Positions 1 through 7,140 of a stretch of DNA of 10,261 bases are shown here, piece after piece. A model generated the notes under the pieces. The model saw nothing but the letters and a program-made list of their open reading frames with translations. It did not search any database and had not been told where the DNA came from. The DNA lies in contig JAOXYB010065868.1 of NCBI GenBank assembly GCA_028565635.1, positions 1-10,261 on the forward strand, read 5' to 3'. The translations under genes and the position numbers were made by a program. The DNA comes from Phoronis ovalis. Lineage: Eukaryota > Phoronida > Phoronidae. Within the stretch, counting starts at the first letter, position 1, and each line of letters opens with the position of its first letter.

Positions 1-786
1 GCATTATTAACGACATGCAGTTTAAATTGTTATACCCTCTTTTCTCAACTTTGCCCTCATTCGTTACACTTGCTGATCTTATGATGCATGCAACTTCTCA
101 GTGTTTCCCTATTAGACGTAGAAGTAGTAGATATTCTCTTCGCAGTTGATGCCGACTATTTTTTTTTAATATGATGCTTAAGTAGCACAAATTCAAAAAG
201 AGTTGCGAGAACTTTCAACAGAAACCACTGCACCGAATGCAGTTGCAATCGTGCGTTTAGGAGTCACACTTCTTATACCCGTATTACCCTGATAGCAAGA
301 TCCGGATCTCACGTTTAAATGAGGATCTCACTTTTGTTTCTGCAATTAAGATAGTGGAAGGTACGGCATATGAAAATGGCTAGTCAGAAGTTGCCTATAA
401 CCATTAATAAATCAACCATTCATTTATCACACTCTCTTGTAATCATTATTTCACTTTGAATGTAGCTCCTGATTCAGTATTCAAGCTCAGTAATCATCAG
501 TCTGGTAGTCTTTAAAATAAACTGCATAATAACGTTTAACAATTGACATTTCGAATGTGGACGACAGGAAAATGTAAGACAATCTAACGTATAACCCTAC
601 ATGATGTTTTTACTGGAAATATACCTATCAAGTAATTAAATGATAGGGTAATATACGATTCTGGAAAGTTGAGGGAATTGCGGCCTTGTTATAGCTAATT
701 TAAATCATATGACGTAGATTGATGCACCACTTTTATATTTTTTTCTTGAATATCTTGAACTTTAAGTGCATTTAGTTCGATGGTTA

Positions 787-834
787 GACTCGGGTCTTAC
801 TTTCGAGACCGAGTCTTAATTCGAACGTAAGACC
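787..834. repeat. Nested imperfect inverted repeats
   Basis: GACTCGGGTCT (787-797) pairs with AGACCGAGTC (806-815) with one bulged G. GGTCTTACTTTCGA (793-806) can instead pair with TCGAACGTAAGACC (821-834) with one mismatch. The two pairings share bases, so only one can form at a time. No tRNA-like T-arm or acceptor accompanies them, and the function is unknown. Confidence 0.6.
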
Positions 835-841
835 TGGTATA

Positions 842-873
842 GATGACTTCCAAAATAATGACTGGAAGTCATC
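842..873. repeat. Perfect 11-bp hairpin
   Basis: GATGACTTCCA (842-852) and TGGAAGTCATC (863-873) are exact reverse complements around a 10-base A-rich loop. There is no U-tract or gene end beside it. It is either a remnant of an inverted-repeat element or a chance structure. Confidence 0.65.
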
Positions 874-2490
874 CAAAATCTGTAATTAAATGACTCAACA
901 GATAAATAAATTACTCCCTTCGGTAGTCGCATTTTTAGGGTGAGGTCATTGAAAACGGTTGCAACAATAACAGTCGTCCTCTTTTAAAAGTGACCCGTCT
1001 GTTAGAGGTGCCCCGACATTGCTTATAATGTTCTGTTGTCGATTTGTTTGTTATCGTTTATACTACATGTACATTATCGGCTTCGTGGCTTGTTTTTACT
1101 TCATACTTTTTACATGATTGATATCTATGATTTATGTTAATTTGTCTTTCTGTTCCATCATGACTGCACCGTTCAGCTTGGGATGTGTTAGACAAGTTTG
1201 TTATGTGTTTCTGAGTTTACTGGAAACCATCCATGAATACATGTATCGAGGACATGCTTGATACTCAAAATCAAAACCATTCCATGGACTGTCTGCCCAG
1301 ATGTGTTTACAGAAATCAAACGTTTTTAATGTGCCTATAGCAGTTGGACAATGTAAGCTAATTTTATTTAGCATCGTTATTATTTCCGTTTGTAACAGCT
1401 ACAACTGGTAAGAAATGATATCATTCATATTCTTCAAGTTTACAGTACTCCTAAAATATGCAGCTTTTGCTCATAAATATAAGGTAAGCTGAAAATTGAA
1501 TAGTGTTTAGCTAGGTTGCTAGGGCACTTGTCGAAAATGTTGGTATAGGCGTGTACGGCTTAGTGTAAAACACTGACCCTGTTGTAATTAAAAATCACCA
1601 AAGCAGATACAAGTTAACTAGGTACATTTTTAGGAAGTTGGTCAGTTATGTAAGGAAGCTAAAGTTGTTTAATGCAATTTCTCAGTTAGGTAATGAACTT
1701 AAGAACATTCTATGGTAAAGGTAGATTAGTACAGCTGTAATGACAGTTTCTTCTAGCATATAATGTTATGCAAAAAGTGCAATTCACATGATTCATAGGA
1801 AATTAAATTAGTACGTCATATTATTTTTTTGACATCCTGTCTATTCACATCTGAATGAAACCTCTGCACATTGTACTTTGTGTTATAGAAATACTTCAGT
1901 GTTGCAGTACCTTGAGAAATCATTTAATTGAGCTGGTGAATTAAGTATTATTTAAATTGAAACAATGATAGATCATCTACTAGTTACCCACCTGTATGCC
2001 ACAACTCGCTTTTTATTTCATTTCTTGATAGGAGGAGTGGATTTAGTGACAAATCAATAAAATAGCAGTAGTCAGAAATTGAGTATTGAACAATGATAAA
2101 AGAGGGGCTGCGGGACCGTCACTAGGGTTCGCCACACCAATTTTTAAAAGTGCCCTAGTAGTTTTGTCGATGACTTGTTTTGCGTACATTGCGAATAAGA
2201 CACGTTTCGTTGTCAAAGTTGCGTACCTTTAAAACGAAACGTTATGTTGTAAGGTATAATGTATTTATCGTCAATAAAATCGTAATTAAAAAAACGAATG
2301 TCTTTTTACTTTGCATCACACACACTCACTCGAACTATATACTTTCCGTCGCCGTTACGCGGAGCGCCCGAACTCTGTTATCCGAACTGTAACGAAACGC
2401 ATTTAGATAATCTTTAGTAACTGCGATATTCTATTGTTAGGAACGTAGTTTTAGTATTTTATACCATTGATAGTAACCTTTATTTATTAG

Positions 2491-2570
2491 TACATTCGGA
2501 GCGCCGATGCTTGTCTATAGGAACGCACAGTGCATTCGGAACGCCGATGCTTTACTATAGCACCGCACTT
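2491..2570 (+). repeat. 40-bp tandem duplication
   Basis: Two adjacent 40-base copies (2491-2530 and 2531-2570) share CATTCGGRRCGCCGATGCTT followed by CTATAG and an ACCGCAC/AACGCAC end. They lie about 80 bases upstream of the CArG/TATA cluster. Such direct repeats are common in enhancers and in LTR U3 regions. Confidence 0.8.
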
Positions 2571-2650
2571 TGTGTTAGATTTAAAACACTGTTGTTAGGA
2601 ATTCTATATTTAGATGTCCGCTCTCAGGAGCGACGGCGCTAGGCTACAGT

Positions 2651-2736
2651 CCTTATATGGTGTAATTTGCATAGTCAAACCTTCTATTTCCTTATATGTA
2701 TTTTACTAGTGACGTAATACTTCAAGTCTATAAATA
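2651..2736 (+). promoter_or_regulatory. Promoter-like cluster: CArG, octamer, CRE-like, TATA
   Basis: Four textbook motifs occur in 86 bases: a perfect CArG box CCTTATATGG (2651-2660), a perfect POU octamer ATTTGCAT (2665-2672), a CRE-like TGACGTAA (2710-2717) and TATAAATA (2729-2736). Transcription would be expected to start some 25-35 bases downstream, just before the first ATG at 2805. Known roles are SRF binding at CArG, Oct/POU factors at the octamer and CREB/ATF at TGACGTAA. Each motif alone occurs by chance, but the order and spacing resemble an RNA polymerase II promoter reading rightward. A host gene promoter and an LTR promoter are both possible. Confidence 0.45.
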
Positions 2737-2804
2737 TCAGCTATGTGTAAACGCTAGGGGAGTTTTGCGGTCGGCAGTTAGAGCAGGTGCATCAATCTGT
2801 AGTC

Positions 2805-3336
2805 ATGGTCGTCTGCAGTCTGTTGCCTTGGTTGTCTTATTCGGTTATATACGCATTATACACTAGTCGCTATTTAGTTTATTTATCCGGTTTGTTTGGC
2901 AAGAGACCACAGCGTATTTAGCATAGCTTTAGTTGCAATAGTTTCGCTCTGTTGTTGTTGATCTTGACTAAACTGGAATTGTTCTTAATTATATCTTTAA
3001 AATATATCAGGCTTTGCCGTGTACGACGAACCTGCGAGTCTTTCGTATTTACTTACTTCGCTCTCTGACACTTGTCGTCGTGAAGCGCACGTTACAGAAC
3101 ATTCACTTTCTACGACCAATTCGCACCTTTTTTCCGATTTAGATTATAAGATAACAAAGCGATATTCGCGTACGTTTAGGTTTGCCTTCTGTACGTGCTA
3201 TAAGCTTCCCGTCGTGTCTATTCGTGCGAATCGCAAGACGAACGCATCGCGAACGTTACAGGAACTCTCGATAAATCCGTACAAAATCTTCGATAGTTCA
3301 TTACCCCGCCTAGAAAAATACTGGAATTATAATTAA
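2805..3336 (+). CDS. Possible two-exon small protein of unknown function
   Basis: This is inference. The first ATG after the TATA box (2805) opens a short hydrophobic frame beginning MVVCSLLPWL. Unspliced, it ends at 2919-2921 after 38 codons and contains GLFGKR, which looks like an amidation/dibasic site. A weak donor GTTTGT at 2890 and a good acceptor ATATATCAG ending at 3010 would remove a 121-base intron. That intron has a CTAAA branch-like site near 2968. The splice stays in phase and joins to a frame open to the TAA ending at 3336, giving about 136 residues. The product would have a hydrophobic start and a polar, basic tail. I recognise no domain. The second frame has no ATG of its own. 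The donor is poor, so this may be a leader or LTR-internal sequence instead. Confidence 0.15.
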
Positions 3337-3354
3337 AAAAGTATATCTTCGCAT

Positions 3355-3502
3355 GACGACCCTGGTGGTGACCTTTTCTACTATTACGTAACCAACTAAA
3401 AGATAGTCGTTCGAATAACTTACAGACCCACAGTTTCATTACTCTACATTCAAAACTACCGGAGTTATTAAAATCGACTGTGACGATCACTGGTGGTGAC
3501 CT
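3355..3502 (+). repeat. 20-bp imperfect direct repeat pair
   Basis: GACGACCCTGGTGGTGACCT (3355-3374) recurs as GACGA, four bases, then TGGTGGTGACCT (3482-3502). The copies enclose about 107 bases. They lie near the right edge of the CpG-rich segment and may mark an insertion or an internal duplication. The enclosed DNA has no recognisable coding content. Confidence 0.6.
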
Positions 3503-3548
3503 GATTTGTTATGGAAACAAGGTAATAGATACGCGTACGTAAAAAGTG

Positions 3549-3641
3549 AGCTCCAGCTTCAGATTCAGATTCAGCCCCAGATTCAACTTAAAGTCATCAG
3601 CTCCAGATTCAGATTCAGATTCAGCTCCAGATTCAGATTCA
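3549..3641 (+). repeat. CAGATT hexamer repeat
   Basis: Runs of CAGATT are interrupted by AGCTCCAGATTC phrases. The same phrase (GCTCCAGATTCAAATTCAGA) sits inside every unit of the satellite that starts about 110 bases further right, so the two are probably related by descent. An A-rich AAATAAATAAAAA stretch follows. Confidence 0.85.
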
Positions 3642-3723
3642 AAATAAATAAAAACTAAAATGCTCTAAATTGCAAATATTTCATAAATTAATGACTTTTC
3701 ACAATTTTTTTCTTTCCACTAAT

Positions 3724-3744
3724 CCCCCCGCCCCCGCCTCCCCC
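3724..3744. repeat. C-rich tract (G-rich on minus strand)
   Basis: Runs of six, five and five C are separated by single G or GCCT. On the minus strand this reads as a GC-box-like GGGGGCGGGGGG plus another G5 run, able in principle to form a G-quadruplex. It lies in very AT-rich DNA, immediately left of the first satellite unit. Confidence 0.7.
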
Positions 3745-3752
3745 AACGATTA

Positions 3753-4153
3753 TCTGAAATATTTCAAATGACTTTTTTTAATACATTCATGTATTTTTAA
3801 TAATAAAATGCAGAAACAAGAGGCAATAGTTATAAAGGTAATCTCAATATACTCCTGGAATACTCAGAAAAAAGCTTTAAAAAATGTGTTGCCTAGCAAC
3901 AAGGCTTTCAGCCATTTTGGTCGAAACATACGGCCGCAACGTTCGGACTTAGTCTATTTCCAATCTGAATTTGAATCTGGAGCTGGGGTTCAAAAAATGT
4001 GTTTGGATCAAAAATGTTCCAAAAGTTCCTTTTTTTGTAAAAGTCGGTTATCTTCACAAATTGCACTAAAAATTATTTCTTTGCGAACTCCCACTTTTAT
4101 GGAAACCCGTCTTTTTAGGAAATTTTCGAAATGCTTCAAATGATTTTTTTGAA
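3753..4153 (-). repeat. Satellite unit, inverted copy 1
   Basis: This is the first copy of a ~370-bp unit, in minus orientation. Reading leftward from 4111 it shows the landmarks found in all copies: GACGGGTTTCCATAAAAGTG, then CTTTTGGAACATTTTGATCC, the GCTCCAGATTC block, GTCCGAACGTTG, the X-box-like GTTGCCTAGCAAC (3888-3900) and the TTTCTGCATTTT tail. Bases 4112-4153 are the tail of a further minus unit, cut short where orientation flips. Open frames here are by-products of the repeat: the run SEFESG comes from the GATTCA hexamers. Confidence 0.85.
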
Positions 4154-4540
4154 GATCACCGAATTTTATGAAAAAAATAACTTTTGGAACATTTTGATCC
4201 AAACACATTTTTTGAACCCCAGCTCCAGATTCAAATTCAGATTCGAAATAGACTATGTCCGAACGTTGAGGCGCATGCTTCGACCAATATGGCTGGAAGC
4301 CTTGTTGTCTGGTAACATATTTTTTTAGCTTTTTTGTGAGTATTCCAAGAGTATAATAAGATTTCTTTATAACTAGTGCCTATTGTTTCTGCATTTTGTT
4401 ATTAAAAATCCATGAATATATTCAAAAAAATCATTTGAAATATTTCGAAAATTTCCCAAAAAGACGGGTTTCCATAAAAGTGGTAGTCAGCAAAGAAATT
4501 ACTTTTAGTGCAATTTGTGAAGATCACTGACTTTTACAAA
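4151..4540 (+). repeat. Satellite unit, direct copy A (foldback partner)
   Basis: Plus orientation begins mid-unit at GAAGATCACCGA, runs to the unit end at 4462, then starts a new unit (GACGGGTTTCC at 4463) that stops at 4540. It is the inverted partner of the copy to its left, giving arms of roughly 260 bases around a ~90-base loop. Its X-box-like motif is GTTGTCTGGTAAC (4304-4316). Confidence 0.85.
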
Positions 4541-4734
4541 TTATTTCTTTGCTGATTCCCACTTTTATGGAAACACGTCTTTTTTGGAAATTTTCGAAAT
4601 ATTTCAAATGATTGTTTTGAATATATTCATGGATTTTTTTAACAAAATGCAGAAGCAAACGGCACTAGTTATTAAAGGAATCTTTATATACTCTTAGAAT
4701 ACTCACCAAAACGTTAAAAAAATAAGTTGCCTAT
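4541..4734 (-). repeat. Satellite unit, truncated inverted copy 2
   Basis: Orientation flips again at 4541. Bases 4541-4579 mirror 4463-4501 with a few mismatches, and 4580-4734 mirror the unit tail back to about 4310. This makes a second foldback with arms of ~190 bases and a loop of ~39. The copy stops inside its X-box-like motif (GTTGCCTA at 4726-4733), after which the sequence is unrelated. Confidence 0.8.
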
Positions 4735-5235
4735 TTTATAGAAACGTTGGCAGCCTATTCAAGGAGACTGAGAATAGCACCCCCTTGTGTAATCAGGATA
4801 GTATTCGGGCCACAGATACTGGCTAATATACAACTAGAGTCACTCGCACAGGTCCGTGACTCCCCTATAGGTATAGATACTTTTTAGTAAAAGTGCGTGC
4901 GATAAATATAATTAAAATCAAATATCTGTAGGAACAAATAAAATGTGTGGAGTCAGTCAGGGACATATATAGTTCGACTGACGCGTTTCGGATTTTACTC
5001 CTTCGACAGAGTCGGTCTAATATATGTCCAATAAGGACCACACAATATTTAAAGTACGGTGACTTTTTACTGAGAAATGAGAACAGAGTGGCCAACAAAG
5101 TTGGGTCTGTTTCGTAGGAAACGAAAAGGCACAACAAATGCTTTTAATTTCTCAAAAAATCAAAGACAAAACTCGGAAGTTTGGCCGCGTGAAAACCTAC
5201 TGTCCATAAGATGAAGTGGCTCCTCAGGTTTTCAA
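4735..5235 (-). mobile_element. Hammerhead-bearing insert (Penelope/retrozyme-like)
   Basis: About 500 bases that match no satellite unit separate the inverted and tandem parts of the array. The minus strand holds a type I hammerhead ribozyme fold (4961-5029), a hallmark of Penelope-like element terminal repeats and of small non-autonomous retrozymes. No reverse transcriptase or GIY-YIG endonuclease motif is visible, so a non-autonomous element or an isolated terminal fragment is likelier than a full element. A 90-codon minus-strand frame overlaps it, but the frame runs straight through the ribozyme and looks incidental. No second ribozyme copy or clear target-site duplication was found. Confidence 0.5.
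4961..5029 (-). ncRNA. Type I hammerhead ribozyme (one core base altered)
   Basis: Read on the minus strand from 5029. The outer stem I strand GGACATATAT and the inner strand CGACT pair with AGTCG and ATATATGTCC at the other end (4979-4961), giving 5 + 10 base pairs around an internal loop. Between them lie the core CTGTCGA (5009-5003), a short GGA/TCC stem II with loop GTAAAA, then GAAAC and GCGTC. Cleavage would fall after GTC, between 4980 and 4979. The GAAACGCGTC block, with its tiny palindromic stem III, is typical of Penelope/retrozyme hammerheads, which often act as dimers. The usual core is CTGANGA; here the invariant A6 is T, so cleavage is probably weakened or lost. The identification rests on the paired stem I plus the core order. 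Confidence 0.8.
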
Positions 5236-6709
5236 GACGGGTTTCCATAAAAGTGGGAGTCAGCAAAGAAAAGATTTTTAGTGCAATTCGTGAAGACTTT
5301 TACAAAAAAATAACTTTTGGAACATTTTGATCCAAAAACATATTTGTTTGAACCCCAGCTCCAGATTCAAATACAGATTCGAAATAGACTATCTTTGTAT
5401 GTCCGAACGTTGCGCCCGCATATTTCGACCAATATGGCTAGCTGGAAGCCTTGTTACCTGGTAACATATTTTTTTGACTTTTTTGTGCGAATTCTAGGAG
5501 TATATTAAAATTCCTTTGTAACTGTTGCCTGTTGTTTCTGCATTTTATTATTAAAAATCCATAAATATATTCAAAAAAATAATTTGAAATATTTCGAAAA
5601 TTTCCAAAAAAGACGGTTTTCCATAAAAGTGGGAGTCAGCAAAGATATAATTGTTAGTACAATTTGTGAAGATCACCGACTTTTATAAAAAAAAATAACT
5701 ATTGGAACATTTTGATCCAAACACATTTTTTTTAACCCCGGCTCCAGATTCAAATTCAGATTCGAAATAGACTATGTCCGAACGTTGCGGCCGCATGCTT
5801 CGACCAATATAGCTGAAAGCCTTGTTGCCTGGTAACATATGTTTTTGGTTTTTTTGTCAGTATTCCAAGAGTATAATAAGGCTTCTTTATAACTAATGCC
5901 TCTAGTTTCTGCATTTTGTTATTAAAAATCGATAAATATATTCAAAAAAATCATTTGAAATATTTCGAAAATTTTCAAAAATGACGGGTTCCCATAAAAG
6001 TGGGAGTCAGCAAAGAAATAAATTTGTGAAGATCAGTGACTTTTACATTAAAAATTACTTTTGGAACATTTTGATCCAAACACATTTTTTTGAACCCCGG
6101 CTCCAGATTCAAATTCAGATTCGAAATAGACAATGTCCGAACGTCGCGGCCGCATGTTTCGACCAAAATGGCTGAAAGTCTTGTTGCTAGGCAACATATA
6201 TTTGTTTAGCTTTTTTTGTGAGTATTCCAAGAGGGTATTAAGATTCCTTTATAACTATTGCCTCTTGTTTCTGCATTTAATTATTAAAAATCCATGAATA
6301 TATTCAAAAAAATCATTTGAAATATTTCGAAAATTTCCAAACAAGACGGGTTTCCATAGTGGGAGTCAGCAGAGAAATAAATTTTAGTGCAATTTGTGAA
6401 GATCACCGGCTTTTCCAAAAAAAAATAACTTTTGGAACATTTTGATCCAAACACATTTTTTTGAACCCCATCTCCAGATCCAAATTCAGATTCAAAATAG
6501 ACTAGTATGTCCGAACGTTGTTGCCGCATATTTCGACCAATATGACCGGAAGCCTTGTTGCTGGGTAACATATTTGTTTGGCATTTTTGTGAGTGTTCCA
6601 AGAGCATACTAAGGCTCCATTATAACTAGTGCCTCTAGTTTTTGCACTTGGTTATTAAAAATCGATAAATGTATTCAAAAAAATAATTTGAAATATTTCG
6701 AAAATTTCC
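5236..6709 (+). repeat. Four-copy tandem satellite array
   Basis: Four head-to-tail units start at GACGG in 5236, 5612, 5983 and 6345, giving periods of 376, 371, 362 and a last unit of ~365 bases. Each runs through the GAACATTTTGATCC block, GCTCCAGATTC hexamers, GTCCGAACGT with GCGGCCGC in the two middle copies, a CCAATATGGC-like phrase, the X-box-like motif and a TTTGAAATATTTCGAAAATTTCC tail in two blocks. The array starts abruptly after the hammerhead insert and ends at AAAATTTCC (6709). Short frames on both strands in it are repeat by-products. Confidence 0.95.
5453..6569. promoter_or_regulatory. X-box/RFX-like motifs, one per satellite unit
   Basis: In the tandem units the 13-mers are GTTACCTGGTAAC (5453-5465), GTTGCCTGGTAAC (5824-5836), GTTGCTAGGCAAC (6183-6195) and GTTGCTGGGTAAC (6557-6569). 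The inverted units carry GTTGCCTAGCAAC (3888-3900) and GTTGTCTGGTAAC (4304-4316). RFX factors bind two GTTRCC-type half sites arranged as an inverted repeat with 0-3 bases between. The half sites vary but symmetry and length are kept. Binding is inference. Confidence 0.5.
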
Positions 6710-7140
6710 GGTTTAGTAGAAACCGGTGTAGAATTTACACCCCGGTATCACATTTTGACATGTTCCATAGTCTGTTGTCCAAGTATGGTATTTCGATAAA
6801 TCTCAAAACACACTGAGCCACCTGGTGGTGAAAGAGGTACATGACTGTGTTTATGACTTATTTTGAAAGTAAAGAACAACAAATGATAATCGTTTTTGGT
6901 GTTAATATTTTTCATAAAAAATCACAATTCTAAGGTTATATAGTCATTGTTTTTTCTCCTGATAATGAATGTATACACACCAAAGTTCAAAGAATATATT
7001 CGCTGTAAGTCTATGAAATCAAGCTGCATTTGTGTTTTATGAACTGATTTCATTAAGTGTCTTTTTTTCAAGTGAAGGTTCATTTTCCCCGGGAAGAACA
7101 TTAGTTCTTAGTCTGCAGATATCTGCAGATAGAGTAAGCC
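6710..7140. other. Unassigned spacer
   Basis: No gene is seen. At the left end is an interrupted palindrome, CCGGTGTA (6723-6730) with TACACC-CCGG (6736-6745). GCCACCTGGTGG at 6817-6828 is the same 12-mer found at 8750-8761. The rest is AT-rich and unstructured up to the palindromes at 7094-7130. Confidence 0.4.
7094..7130. repeat. Two adjacent perfect palindromes
   Basis: AAGAAC-ATTA-GTTCTT (7094-7109) is a perfect 6-bp inverted repeat. CTGCAGATATCTGCAG (7113-7128) is a perfect 16-bp palindrome that also forms part of a tandem TCTGCAGATA duplication. They sit just left of the minisatellite. Confidence 0.75.

Larger units (their letters stand above)
1..2119. other. Gene-free AT-rich region
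   Basis: I see no sustained reading frame, tRNA or recognisable element on either strand. Stops are dense in all frames and CpG is sparse. The only clear structures are the two hairpin clusters listed separately and a 9-bp direct repeat GGATCTCAC at 304-312 and 323-331. It could be intergenic DNA or the interior of a long intron. I cannot tell which. Confidence 0.5.
2120..3545. other. CpG-rich segment of foreign-looking composition
   Basis: From about 2120 CpG dinucleotides become frequent (TTCG, ACGA, GCGC, CGTACG). They are scarce to the left and scarce again in most of the satellite to the right. A 7-bp inverted repeat, ACTAGGG (2121-2127) and CCCTAGT (2153-2159), lies at the left edge. 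The segment contains a 40-bp duplication, a promoter-like cluster and a possible small gene. It could be a CpG-island promoter with a first exon, or a fairly young LTR-type insertion that has not lost its CpGs. I found no paired LTR, primer site or gag/pol domain to settle this. Confidence 0.45.

Noticed and set aside
770-835. tRNA-like sequence (TTCGA phrases with stems)
   Set aside because: There is no cloverleaf: no acceptor stem or proper T-arm could be built on either strand.
2101-2145. TGGTGTGGCGAACC on the minus strand as a retroelement primer-binding site
   Set aside because: It begins with TGG but the complementary sequence does not fit the T-arm spacing of a tRNA 3' end, and no LTR ends beside it.
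2180-2392. 70-codon plus-strand frame
   Set aside because: It has low-complexity composition, no recognisable motif, lies upstream of the promoter-like cluster, and its extent is what chance allows.
3218-3490. 90-codon minus-strand frame overlapping the second plus-strand frame
   Set aside because: It has no domain, no promoter on that strand, and crosses both copies of the 20-bp direct repeat.
3808-4328. Overlapping 60-110-codon frames on both strands, with similar peptides again at 5317-6607
   Set aside because: They fall on satellite units, recur wherever the unit recurs, differ by frameshifts and mutual strand overlap, and contain hexamer-derived runs. They are repeat by-products, not a protein family.
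4865-5137. 90-codon minus-strand frame rich in hydrophobic residues
   Set aside because: It reads through the hammerhead ribozyme, whose RNA structure explains the sequence better. There is no reverse transcriptase or endonuclease motif.
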